A stretch of DNA of 64,000 nt from Yersinia bercovieri ATCC 43970 (GTDB lineage: Bacteria > Pseudomonadota > Gammaproteobacteria > Enterobacterales > Enterobacteriaceae): assembly GCF_013282745.1 (NCBI RefSeq), contig NZ_CP054044.1, positions 1,922,001 to 1,986,000 on the forward strand, read 5' to 3'. A program made the position numbers and the translations under genes. The notes beneath the pieces are model-generated. The model worked only from the letters and a program-made list of their open reading frames with translations, was not told the DNA's origin and made no database searches. Positions 43,132 through 53,031 of the stretch are shown here, piece by piece (positions within the stretch are counted from its first letter, which is position 1; every line of letters begins with the position of its first letter).

Positions 43132-44839
43132 CCGAACGCATTATAGGACGTGTCGGCGCGGATATCCTTGCCAAGCGTATTACAAATCCAGGTCAAATCG
43201 ATGATGCAGTTGCATTATTCAGGTTAGATAAACTTTCTTCTAGTCAAATTGCAGCAATTGCAAGAGCAATCTTGGCTGACAATGATTTAATAGCTCAAGT
43301 TGATTTGCGTATACCTGAAACTTTAGCTCAGGGACAGGGACTTCCTGCGGAGATTCTTATTCAGCACAATGCGGGTTTTGTTCGCAATAATGCTGAAACT
43401 GATAAAGTGGCCATACTTACGGCTAATGGTAACGAGCATAATTTATCAGATACCTTAGGTCATGTAATGGCAATCGGAGCTAAGGAAATGCGAGCCGATG
43501 CCAAGCCTTGGGTTGAGGCTGCATTGCATTCGGGGGGATCTCTCTAGTACAAGAGGATCGAGCTATTTTTCAGGCCGCTCTTGCTGGTTTACTTGCTTCA
43601 TCTGAGCTCTCTTTGGTACAGCTAGGTGAATTTTCTTCTGAAATTGCAAGTGCCATCTTATCCAAGGGATTGGCTATTAGACATGCGCTTGGTTTCTCTC
43701 TACCAAAAGTTGGATTGCCTAGGGATACTGCGTTTTTTTCCAATAGCAAAACTTATTCAACATTACGAGGGCCTTGGCAAAAGGCCTTTACTAAGTTATT
43801 CCTCCAAAGAGCTCCGCTACTAAAAAAACTAAAACAAAATGGCCAGCCAATTGATTTAGACGATCTACGAGAGCGGCTTTGTGAGCATAAAGAAGAATTA
43901 TCCGATGGGGTTTTTCAGGCGTTGGAAGCTTTCATTGAATCACCGGCTGGAGATATTTCTGCAGCGGTTGAACTCTCTAATTTCGAATGGGAAGGTGATG
44001 GCGTATATTTGATTTTCGATAAGCCTAAAGAAAAGCTTCTTGGATTATCAGATGCAACAATTCAATTTTTTGATCACAATTGTGAACCTGAAAATTCCTT
44101 AAGTGAGAATAGTCGTAAGCTTTTAGAAGACTTAAAAACTCGTGAACGTAGAGCAGATTTTACGGAAGAAGATGAAGAGTTTTTCATTAAACATCGACGA
44201 CTTTTGGAGCAAGACACTAAATTATGTTCTCGTTGGGAAAAAACACTCTATGGGAAGCCCATTGAGTGTCATGATTTTTTTGATGGCTTTGCTCGTGTCG
44301 TCCACAACCTTTATGCGGGAGTGAGGGAATCTGGCAGTACATGTTTCTTGCGCTTTACTGTTAATAAGGGACGTAAGGAGTGGCGAGAACGTTTCAATTA
44401 TGATGCAGGTAGCTTTTTTTCCTCTATGTATAGAGGGCTCAAGGAACTCATGGGTCCTAAAGTAGATTGGAAAGTTGAGCGGATGGGCAACGCTAATCTA
44501 CCTGATCCACTATTTGATTATGAGTCTTTTTTTGCCAAAGAAAAGGAATACCACAATAACAAGAAGACTAAAGTCAAACCTAGCTCGTCACTATCTAAAA
44601 CTGCGCTGCAAATTAAATTTGATGTTGCCCTAATTAGAAAAGATCAGGAAAAAGAAAGTATTCTGGCTAAGACGCAACTTCTTTGGAGTTATAGACCGGC
44701 TTCGATTGGTCTGTCAATGGTAGGGGATATGCGTCGATTACTGGAGAAAGGTGCTGTTGGCCGTACTGAAGTTCCTAGGAAGCTTGTGAGTAAAAAAGGG
44801 GGGTACAGCGAGTATCACTTTTGGATACAGGTAGTCTAG
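43125..44839 (+). pseudogene. Third gene of the operon, two frames joined at a G6 run
   Basis: Frame one starts at ATG 43125, overlaps the previous gene by 7 bases, and stops at 43547 after AKPWVEAALHSGGSL. Frame minus one is open from before 43530 to 44839 and reads FGGISLVQEDRAIFQAAL and on, so together they make about 571 residues. The join is at GGGGGG (43532-43537). A seventh G would restore S-G-G-I-S-L-V-Q. In the native frame the bases read G-GGG-GGA, a valid minus-one slippery heptamer, so programmed frameshifting is possible. The second frame has only a TTG (43613) as internal start. No known domain was recognised. If inactive, the operon lacks one component. Confidence 0.8.
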
Positions 44840-47800
44840 AGGCAACTTTTGCTCGTGACGCCGGTTCACTTGTTCCACCATCCAATAGGCTTCGTAGTCA
44901 GCGAGCAGAAATCAAGAGACGTATTCAGGAATTGTCTGATGCAGGGCGCCTAAAACCGGAGCAACGCGATGAGATTCGTATTGCCTGGGACAAATTTGAA
45001 GAAGATTACAATCAAGCAATGCTCGAATTTATTGAAAAAGGGCTCCATGGCGAAGCTGTAATGCAGCAAGCTGAGTCATTTGGTGTCTTATTATCAACCC
45101 TGTTGGTACATGCGCGTGGCGATGTTTGTAGAGCGAAGTTAGTTTCAGAAGTATTGGCAATAGGAACCGTGAAGGTGGTTGGTGATAATCCTGCATTGAT
45201 CATTCCTCCTTGGCATCCTGAAAGAATGAAAGCATTGGCTGTTAAATCAAAAAGAATTACTGGCTTTGCTAAGCATCTGCTTTTTAGTGAGAGTATTTTA
45301 TTTAGTGATCGCGAAATTTTTATGCGTGAGTTCTCCGACGAGATTGCACACCCGTTCTATCCAGAGATCGGTGTGCTTGATTGGGCAGGAACCTCAATTT
45401 TGGTTTCGGAGAGTAGTACAGTCAATGGTTACAGTCTTTTAGAATCACCTACTCGGGGGGTAGAAGATTCAATGACGAATGTTGATCCATCTTTAGCGGC
45501 GAAGCAAGCTCGTGAACTTCTGGAACGCTATGTTGGATTACAACCTCATGAAGCTTCAAACCTTAATATTGTGCTATATAACTCTGATGCAGCCGAATTG
45601 CCGCTTGCCACAGTACGCGAAATATCTTCTATGCAGTCGCATGGAAAACTTCAATGCAGTGTATCTATGCGTCACTCTGACCAGAGTAAGCTTCGCAGCG
45701 TCTATGGCGAGTTGGTAAATAAAGTTGATGATGCTCCTGATTTACCTGTAGTCAGTGAAACCAGTGATAACTTTATATCGAAATTACGTATATCAGTTAC
45801 GCCAATTTCAGCAACACCTTTAAAAAGCCAGCAAGGTTTTAAGCCTTTCGACATAGCTTTTTTGCACGATGTAGTTGCCCGAGCTGCTAAGGTAGATTGG
45901 CTTCGAGTAGACTGGACTAATGAGAGAGCAAATTTAGAACATGCTCCTTCACGTTGTTCTTATCGAAGTGTTTCTGGGGAGAATGAACTTAGGTCATCCA
46001 CATTTTTGACCTGTCCACAGCAGACTAGCACTGGATGGACTTATATATCTGCAGTTGGGGCCGTTTGTCGTCAATCTGATCTATCAACTAACGAAAGACA
46101 TCTGCCTGTTCGTCGTATCTCTTTGCAAGATCCTGATCTAGCTACAATGATAAAGGATGCTCATGATTTAGCCGAATGGGTCGCTATATATGATGAACTT
46201 TTGGATAAACGTCAGCTGCAGTACAACGGCATCACTATTGTCCGCTACCGACGAAGTTCAACCAATGGCCGTAATATTATAGTTAGCTCAACATCTGAAC
46301 TGCGCCTCTTGAGTGTGTTGGTTCGTAGACGTTTGGGGGAGCTTAACTTAAAGATTGAAGAGGAAGAACTTAACAAAACAGCTGAAAGAGCAAAAATAGA
46401 TGCCCTCTCTATTTCTGGCGATATTGTTTTAAGAGCAGCTAAACGGGGTACATCTGCTGGAGAAATGCTTGGTTTAGTATTTAGCCGTTATTTACTTGCA
46501 GAGGAATTTAAACAATCGACCAGAAATAGCCAAACCCTGACAGCCTATTTTTTACTCGACGATTATGCACGCTGGTTGTCTCAACCTGAAAGTCGTATCG
46601 CAGATATACTGGCATTAAATGTTGTAGAAACAGATGACAAAATCAGCATATCTATTGTAATTGTTGAATCGAAATATATTGGTGCAGATGGGCTCGCTAA
46701 GGCTCGTCGAGACTCGAAAGAACAACTTCTTGCAACCCTCAGTACATTCCGGGAGGCCCTCTTTGGTGATCCTGGTCGCTTAGATCGCGATATCTGGCTT
46801 TCTCGACTGGCAAATATGCTTCTAGATGCTGAAATTCCACCAGGAATGACAGGGTTAATGGAGCGAGCACGTACGAAATTACGTGATGGTGACATTGAAA
46901 TATCGCTTCGAGGCTACTCGCATGTTTATATACATACCTCTGATGCGGATACAGGCTCTAAATCTGAACAAGAGCTTCTTGAAGAGCTAGCAGGCGTTCA
47001 GGCTTGGCAAATAATATTTGATCGCCCTGAATTACGTAAAATTGCTGAGTGCTATAGCAAAAAGAGTAGTGTTGTTGATGTGTGTTCAACCATGGGGACA
47101 CCTCTGCCGTGGGGCAGTAATACATTCCAAAAACCTGCTCGTAGAGTGACTTGGCTCAGTTCGGTTGAAGAGCTGGTGCCAACATCAATTACTTCTGAGA
47201 GTGATTGCCTATCCATAACTAGTGAAAATGATACCTCACAACAGGGTAAGGCTGTTTTGGATTCAACATGCTTAACAGAGTTCATATTACCTTCGATAGT
47301 TCACGAAATAGAACCACAATCTTTCGATAACCATACTATCTATGGAACAGAATTATCGAAGCTAATTGCCTCTAAATATGCAGGCAAAGCCCAAGGTGAT
47401 ACAGAGCGAGAAGCTTGGGCTCAAGAGGTTACCCAAAAGCTTAAAGTAGCTCTTAACAGTTATGGGTTACAGGCTTCGGTCATAAATACTCGTCTAACAC
47501 CAAATGGTTGTTTAGTTCGCTTAGCTGGTTCTGATCGTCTGCGTGTTGAAGACATCGAAAATAAACGCACTCAGCTTATGACTACCCATGCTCTCAACTT
47601 AGTAACAGTTCAGCCTAAACCGGGTGAAATAGTAGTTACAATTGCGGGAACAAAGAGACAATCAGTTGCTCTTTGGGAACTGTGGGCACAGCGCGAAATA
47701 AATCGAAATATGGCGGGCATCAACACGTCATTTTTGTTAGGTGTTCAAGAAGTTAATGGAGCTTTACTTTACTTGAACTTGGGTTCCGAATTTGGAGGAC

Positions 47801-48546
47801 TATCCTCACATGAACCACATTCATTAGTCGCTGGTGCTACTGGTAGCGGCAAGTCAGTCTTGATACAGGCTCTGTTGTTAGACATCGCTGCGACAAACCC
47901 TACAAATCTTGCAAATATTATCTTGATCGATCCGAAAATGGGGGTTGATTATGCTCCATTGGCTGACCTTCCACATATGCGTGAAGATATAATTATTACT
48001 AAAGAACGTGCAAAGGAAGTTTTAGCCGCTTTGGTCGAGGAAATGGAAGATCGATATCGCGCTTTTGCTGGCGCTCGTGCACGAGACCTCTCCACTTATA
48101 ACAGTAAGGTTCCACATGAAGAACGGTTACCTATGGTGTTCTTGGTACATGACGAGTTTGCCGATTGGATGTTTGATGATGAATATAAATCTGCGGTAAG
48201 TGCTGCAGTACAGAGGCTTGGGGTTAAAGCTCGTGCCGCAGGTATCCACTTAATTTTTGCGGCGCAACGTCCTGATAAGGATGTGATGCCGATGCAACTT
48301 AGAGAAAACTTGGGTAATAGATTGATTCTTAAGGTAGCAAGTGAGGCAACTTCGAAAATAGCCCTGGATCGTTCTGGTGCTGAATTGCTTTTAGGGAAAG
48401 GACACCTCGCTGCTAAATTAAATGGGGAGCATGGCTTAGTATTCGCACAAGCTCCTTTCTTATCGGATGAAGATATTTCGTGCGTAGTAGAGGCTATCCG
48501 TACAGATTTTTCTGTTACAAAGCATGCTATGGAGCTGGTTAAATGA
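44821..48546 (+). CDS. FtsK/HerA-type ATPase, DptH-like, 1241 residues
   Basis: The start is TTG 44821, the only start codon after a stop at 44791; it overlaps the previous gene by 19 bases. The first 900 residues have no motif I know. The last 300 form a FtsK-type motor: Walker A GATGSGKS at about 1005-1012, LIDPKMGVDY near 1040, Walker B MVFLVHDEFADWM near 1105, and AAQRPDKDVMPMQLRENLGNR-type motif III near 1148 with a GAELLLGKGHLA end. It probably translocates or pumps DNA for the effector complex. Large DptH (DndH) proteins of Dnd restriction have a comparable plan. Confidence 0.75.
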   Translation: MDTGSLEATFARDAGSLVPPSNRLRSQRAEIKRRIQELSDAGRLKPEQRDEIRIAWDKFEEDYNQAMLEFIEKGLHGEAVMQQAESFGVLLSTLLVHARGDVCRAKLVSEVLAIGTVKVVGDNPALIIPPWHPERMKALAVKSKRITGFAKHLLFSESILFSDREIFMREFSDEIAHPFYPEIGVLDWAGTSILVSESSTVNGYSLLESPTRGVEDSMTNVDPSLAAKQARELLERYVGLQPHEASNLNIVLYNSDAAELPLATVREISSMQSHGKLQCSVSMRHSDQSKLRSVYGELVNKVDDAPDLPVVSETSDNFISKLRISVTPISATPLKSQQGFKPFDIAFLHDVVARAAKVDWLRVDWTNERANLEHAPSRCSYRSVSGENELRSSTFLTCPQQTSTGWTYISAVGAVCRQSDLSTNERHLPVRRISLQDPDLATMIKDAHDLAEWVAIYDELLDKRQLQYNGITIVRYRRSSTNGRNIIVSSTSELRLLSVLVRRRLGELNLKIEEEELNKTAERAKIDALSISGDIVLRAAKRGTSAGEMLGLVFSRYLLAEEFKQSTRNSQTLTAYFLLDDYARWLSQPESRIADILALNVVETDDKISISIVIVESKYIGADGLAKARRDSKEQLLATLSTFREALFGDPGRLDRDIWLSRLANMLLDAEIPPGMTGLMERARTKLRDGDIEISLRGYSHVYIHTSDADTGSKSEQELLEELAGVQAWQIIFDRPELRKIAECYSKKSSVVDVCSTMGTPLPWGSNTFQKPARRVTWLSSVEELVPTSITSESDCLSITSENDTSQQGKAVLDSTCLTEFILPSIVHEIEPQSFDNHTIYGTELSKLIASKYAGKAQGDTEREAWAQEVTQKLKVALNSYGLQASVINTRLTPNGCLVRLAGSDRLRVEDIENKRTQLMTTHALNLVTVQPKPGEIVVTIAGTKRQSVALWELWAQREINRNMAGINTSFLLGVQEVNGALLYLNLGSEFGGLSSHEPHSLVAGATGSGKSVLIQALLLDIAATNPTNLANIILIDPKMGVDYAPLADLPHMREDIIITKERAKEVLAALVEEMEDRYRAFAGARARDLSTYNSKVPHEERLPMVFLVHDEFADWMFDDEYKSAVSAAVQRLGVKARAAGIHLIFAAQRPDKDVMPMQLRENLGNRLILKVASEATSKIALDRSGAELLLGKGHLAAKLNGEHGLVFAQAPFLSDEDISCVVEAIRTDFSVTKHAMELVK

Positions 48547-48837
48547 CCAGAAAATGGAATAGGACCAATTTTTTTGATGTCTCCAGAGGCATTAAATAAA
48601 CCATTAGGTTGTGACGATGAAATATGCAAAGCTTCTGACATATATCAATTGGCTAGTGTTTTTTGGTATTCTGCTTGCGGGCGACACCCGTCAGGTGTTA
48701 TTGAAAATTCTGATTGGACTGGGCCAGAAGAGGTCTTTCCTATCCTTTTTCAGGCATTAGCACATAGTCGTTCTCGTCGTTATCAAACTAGTACCGAATT
48801 TTGTGAAGCTCTACTTTCGGCAATAGGAGTATCCTAG
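48547..48837 (+). pseudogene. C-terminal fragment of a Ser/Thr protein kinase
   Basis: Directly after and in frame with the FtsK-like stop, about 96 codons read like the end of a protein kinase. They hold the activation-segment end MSPEAL (APE box), then SDIYQLASVFWYSACGRHPSG (the subdomain IX Asp and following helix), then SRSRRYQTSTEFCEALL (subdomain XI Arg and final helix). The ATP-binding lobe, the HRD catalytic loop and the DFG motif are absent. Possible starts are only TTG 48574 and ATG 48577. It is best read as a remnant left by a deletion. Confidence 0.65.
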
Positions 48838-48858
48838 TTTATTCGGATACTCCTATTG
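48821..48858. terminator. Bidirectional terminator between convergent defence operons
   Basis: CAATAGGAGTATCC (48821-48834) and GGATACTCCTATTG (48845-48858) are perfect 14-bp inverted arms with a 10-base loop. The loop contains the stop codon of the kinase fragment. It lies 8 bp from the sspD stop, so it can end transcription from both sides. Confidence 0.8.
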
Positions 48859-48866
48859 GTTATTTA

Positions 48867-49706
48867 CTACTTATGGCAGATTGCGCAAGATCCTCCCCCT
48901 TCATCTTCGCCATATATATCATCTATGTCGATGAGTGACTCACTAGGGCGTAAAGGGTTAATTGGTTTTCTAGCCCTTTCTCGTTCTTTACGCTTTTCAA
49001 AATCAGCAATAATTTGGGCAACCCTTTCCGGTTTTTCAAGGGCATCCAATGGTTCACCTTTTGTCCAAGTGAAAGGTGAGCCATGTTCAATAGCATTTTT
49101 TTCATAGCGTTTAGCTTCTTCAAATGCTTCAGGATGGCGTTCTCTTAACCTTACCCATTCAATTTTTTGCTGGAAAAAGCAAAATGTGCAGCCACTACGT
49201 GAACGCCAATCGTAATATCGAGGTAGACCAACTCCCGAGGAGTCAAGTATATCCATGACTCCCTTGCGGTCAATGCCTGAGTCTCTGAAAGGTAAACTAA
49301 TTGTTAAATTGGCATTCTTCGAGCTATATCCTTCGCGATATTCCTCGTCAGCTCTGATTGCTACGTAGCTGGTGACTTTATCGCCTGCTGCGAGCATAGG
49401 GCGGACCCATTGTTCAAATGGGGCCAATTTTAATTGTCGTGTACACCAGCGAGTTTGTGGTGAAGGCAAGTAATGATTATATTCGCGTAACCAGAAATCG
49501 AAATCACGTCTAGGATTTAACCGGGCAATTGGCTTGCCCAAAAAACCTTCTAATTTACCAAGGAATTCGTAGACTTCAGGTAGTTCTTTACCCGTATCAG
49601 TAAAAAAATAATCAATATCTAGCTCAGGCCGGGTTTGGCGCATAAAAATAGCCAGCGCTGCACTGTCCTTACCTCCGGAAATACCAAGAACATGCTTTTC
49701 AGTCAT
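48867..49706 (-). CDS. sspD: SspD: PAPS-reductase-like ATP pyrophosphatase
   Basis: 279 residues from ATG 49706 (MTEKHVLGISGGKDS), chosen for GAGG 6 bases upstream; an in-frame ATG at 49724 is less likely. SGGKDS at 10-15 is the ATP pyrophosphatase loop. Cysteines in WCTRQLK, SGCTFCF and the C-terminal CAICHK fit a sulfur-relay or Fe-S role as in DndC. It activates DNA backbone phosphate for sulfur insertion in single-stranded phosphorothioation. It overlaps sspC by 8 bases. No cysteine desulfurase gene is adjacent, so sulfur probably comes from a chromosomal IscS. Confidence 0.85.
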   Translation of the reverse strand: MTEKHVLGISGGKDSAALAIFMRQTRPELDIDYFFTDTGKELPEVYEFLGKLEGFLGKPIARLNPRRDFDFWLREYNHYLPSPQTRWCTRQLKLAPFEQWVRPMLAAGDKVTSYVAIRADEEYREGYSSKNANLTISLPFRDSGIDRKGVMDILDSSGVGLPRYYDWRSRSGCTFCFFQQKIEWVRLRERHPEAFEEAKRYEKNAIEHGSPFTWTKGEPLDALEKPERVAQIIADFEKRKERERARKPINPLRPSESLIDIDDIYGEDEGGGSCAICHK

Positions 49707-52700
49707 CGAGAACCTCTTCACCATGTTGAGCGAGTTGTATACAGGCTTTACCTAGTGCAGCCATTATGATTTCCGAACTCAGCCCCTTTGCAGACAATGT
49801 ATTAATCAGTTCATCGGTAAGGCTTTCAATTTGTTCAATACATTGTTCTGGTACACTAAATTCGTGTTTAAATGTTCGCATTTCAGCACCAGCGCCAATA
49901 ACCACAGCAAATGCTTCGCTGGTTGGCTTCCGCCCTTGTATTGCCACTAAAGCTTCAGACTGCCGAAAGCGCAATGCAAAATTGGCTATTTCCATGAGGG
50001 CCGAATCAATATCCCGATCATTCCAATCTCTTGGGGGCTTGTTCGCGGCAAGGCTGAGTATACCTTCAATCGTAGTTTTGCTACCGTCATACGTGGCTAG
50101 TCGAGTAGAAAATGCGTCTTGCCTTAGTTCGCCTGTAATACCTGTTAGTGTTTCTGCACGCCCTCTCAATACAGACAAATTATGTTCATCAGCATTTAGC
50201 GCTTTTAACATACTTGACGCAATTTGCTGCAACAATTTGTCGTAGGCATTCCAGATTTCCTCTATTGGTCCTTTTAAAGCATCAATATAATCGTGCCCAC
50301 TTTCCACATCCAAAGCTGCGGCTAAGTCGATAAACAAAACTTTGTGAGGATCGCTAGCTTTTAGTAAGGTATCTCTTACCTTCCTGGCCTCAGATGAAAG
50401 CCTTGCTGTTCTTTGTGTCCAATTTGGCAACCCTATGACCATTGCAACTAAACTTCTTGCTGCTTCTAAGGGGTCGGCTGATTTAGATGTTGCTCCTATA
50501 GACGCAAGGATTTGACCGATTCCATTTAGAATTTTTTGTTTTTCATTATCTATAACAATCCAGCGCAAAGCGAATCGTCTTTCATCTTGCAAGTATTCAT
50601 CAATATCTGCATCAGTAATATTAGGAATAAATATTCCGTCTTTGTAGACTGCAATATTTCCCTTATATGTTAGTAAGAAAGCCATGAATATTATTGGTAT
50701 GGCTCCTTTTTTTAGACCAAAAGGAGGTGCAGTCCAAAGTGTGTGTATATCAGATGCTGATATTTTAATATTTTTATCTTGGAGTAGCTCATGTGTTTTC
50801 TCCCAAAGGGCTGAGAATGAGGCATTTTTTCCGCCCGTTGGTGGGGTAAAACGATAGTGTCCTGCATCGTCTTTTCTATACAAGCTAGTACGATACAAAA
50901 TAGTTTCGTAAAGTCCTCGTGCAGCAGGGTAACCCTCTATGCCAAGATTAGGCTCTCCTTCATTTTCGAGCATCCGATATAAAAGCTCTCGTCTGGCTTT
51001 AACACTATTACTTGATAGGTTGTCTCGATTAACTAATTCACTCCATAATCGTGGGGCTTTATAATAAACATTATCGGCAAGAGAAGAGGCGATCGAAGAT
51101 AGCGTTCCTTTGGGCTCAGATTCAAGATTATCAGCATACCAATGTGCAGTTGCTAGTGCTTCAGCTAATTGCTCTTCTAATGTTGCCTGTGTTGCTATGA
51201 TTCGCGCATGAACTTCTCGTCGGGCGACAGTATCACCATTTAGTTCGTGCCCACGTTTAGTTAGCACAACTTGTAGTGCCAAAAGTTCAGTGCCTAAATC
51301 TGCGATGCGCAAATAGTTATGCGGCAACCCGATAACGATGGGCCATGGTTTAGACCGGGCTGCTTCAGCACATATGAGCTTAGCTTGGTTTTCATTGATA
51401 TTTTGGTCAGGAAGTGCAAGTAGCTGTAATCCGAATTCACCATTTCTTGGTTTAAATTCACTGGCAAGTTTCTGTACATCATTTAATCCACAAAGAGCAA
51501 TGTTCATCCAACGAAATGAACCTGTCTGATGATAATGCCGCTTAGCTATAATTGGGTAAAGATTAGCTAGTTTATTCAGTAAGTTGAAATCCGTTCCTGA
51601 CATGGTAGCACGAGCTTGTGACACAGCCTGGTCAATATTGAAATCGCTTCCTTCAAAAACAGACCATGCACCTGTGTGCTTTTTAAAGATTACTACATGC
51701 CATTTAGACAGCTCATCGAGTGCTGTTATGATTTTTTCTTTATCTATATTAATAAAAAGCGACTCAAGGATAGCTGTTTCAGCTATTAATCCTGAACCAT
51801 CTTTAAAAAGGTCTAATATTGCAATGCTTTTGATTAAAGCGATATGCAATCTGTTATCAGATTTTGCTTCCGCTCGTTCCACTGCATCGACAGCTTGTGC
51901 CCAACGGTGCCCATCAGTTGAAGCAAGAATAAGCTGTTCAAGGTTCGCCTGGAGATAGTCAAAGTAGTTTGATGGTAAGTACCAAGTCGCTTCCTGGAAC
52001 GACGTTATATTAAGGAAGGTTTGGAATCCGTAAGGCTCAGATGAAGAGAGGAAACCGAATGTTGAACGTTCGTTCTGCCCAAACTGACGTTTTGATATAG
52101 GGCCTAGCAACGCCGCCATTACTGGATGTAAAGGCCAGCAAAGTTCTAATGCATGTTCGTACTGAGCACCAACCATAGGGCGTCGCTCACGTATCGCATT
52201 AGCAACTATCTGCGCTGCAATTTTGGCATGCTTAGGTCTTGTATCAACATTGAGAGCTTTACCTATCAGTTCAACAATCTCATCACTGCCAGCAACGAGA
52301 GGTATATCTGTATATCGACCCTGAATTTTGGCCCACTCATCACGAGTATCAAGCCCGAGGCGTGCAGCATATTGACCAAAAGATTGGTGGAGTATACCGA
52401 TAATAATGACTTGACCATTACTACGAGCAGCCGCTTCAGCTAACTCTTGGTAGAAGTAAATATCATCACCATTACCTAAAGCTGATGCTTCAAGAAATTT
52501 ACCCAATTCGTCAAGAATGAGCAAAGTACCATCTAAATTTTCTTGTTCTGCTGCGGAACAAATATGTTTAATCAATAGTGATGCCGATTTAGCATAATCC
52601 TTTTCCTGACCACACATCTTATTCAATGTATGAGAAATTTGTTGAACTACACTACCTCGACGGCCAACTACAGGTAAAACAAGCCAACCTTTTCGAACCT

Positions 52701-53031
52701 GAAATACTTTGTCAAAATCGCTATGTGGTAATACATTTAACATAGCTCGAGCTTTATTGCGTAGAACCTCGTTAGGTAATAATGCACTTGCAAGAGCGAT
52801 TGCTAGAGAGGATTTACCACTTCCATATGGTCCGGTCCATGTAAAAGCTCGTTGTTGACTATTCATCAACTGTCTTGACATGTTTTCGAGCAGCGTTTTT
52901 GCCGTGCCATTGCATACATAGCCGTCAAGAGCATCTTCACGCCCAAGATCGGTATCAATGCGGATAGAACGTTGGTACTGTCTTGCTATATGAACCTGTT
53001 CTGAAAGCAGGTTTTCATTATGTTCAGTCAT
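49699..53031 (-). CDS. sspC: SspC: large P-loop ATPase of the phosphorothioation module
   Basis: 1110 residues. Walker A GPYGSGKS at 67-74 and Walker B LLILDELGKF at 170-179 mark an AAA-type ATPase domain in the first 350 residues. The long remainder has no motif I can name. In Ssp systems the ATPase SspC works with SspB and SspD. It overlaps both neighbours by 8 bases, so the three are tightly coupled. Assignment rests on the gene trio rather than a direct alignment. Confidence 0.82.
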   Translation of the reverse strand: MTEHNENLLSEQVHIARQYQRSIRIDTDLGREDALDGYVCNGTAKTLLENMSRQLMNSQQRAFTWTGPYGSGKSSLAIALASALLPNEVLRNKARAMLNVLPHSDFDKVFQVRKGWLVLPVVGRRGSVVQQISHTLNKMCGQEKDYAKSASLLIKHICSAAEQENLDGTLLILDELGKFLEASALGNGDDIYFYQELAEAAARSNGQVIIIGILHQSFGQYAARLGLDTRDEWAKIQGRYTDIPLVAGSDEIVELIGKALNVDTRPKHAKIAAQIVANAIRERRPMVGAQYEHALELCWPLHPVMAALLGPISKRQFGQNERSTFGFLSSSEPYGFQTFLNITSFQEATWYLPSNYFDYLQANLEQLILASTDGHRWAQAVDAVERAEAKSDNRLHIALIKSIAILDLFKDGSGLIAETAILESLFINIDKEKIITALDELSKWHVVIFKKHTGAWSVFEGSDFNIDQAVSQARATMSGTDFNLLNKLANLYPIIAKRHYHQTGSFRWMNIALCGLNDVQKLASEFKPRNGEFGLQLLALPDQNINENQAKLICAEAARSKPWPIVIGLPHNYLRIADLGTELLALQVVLTKRGHELNGDTVARREVHARIIATQATLEEQLAEALATAHWYADNLESEPKGTLSSIASSLADNVYYKAPRLWSELVNRDNLSSNSVKARRELLYRMLENEGEPNLGIEGYPAARGLYETILYRTSLYRKDDAGHYRFTPPTGGKNASFSALWEKTHELLQDKNIKISASDIHTLWTAPPFGLKKGAIPIIFMAFLLTYKGNIAVYKDGIFIPNITDADIDEYLQDERRFALRWIVIDNEKQKILNGIGQILASIGATSKSADPLEAARSLVAMVIGLPNWTQRTARLSSEARKVRDTLLKASDPHKVLFIDLAAALDVESGHDYIDALKGPIEEIWNAYDKLLQQIASSMLKALNADEHNLSVLRGRAETLTGITGELRQDAFSTRLATYDGSKTTIEGILSLAANKPPRDWNDRDIDSALMEIANFALRFRQSEALVAIQGRKPTSEAFAVVIGAGAEMRTFKHEFSVPEQCIEQIESLTDELINTLSAKGLSSEIIMAALGKACIQLAQHGEEVLDD

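Noticed and set aside
43613..44839. A separate gene starting at TTG 43613
   Set aside because: The same frame is open well upstream, fits the previous frame at the G6 run, and has no ribosome site at 43613. A single split gene is the simpler reading.
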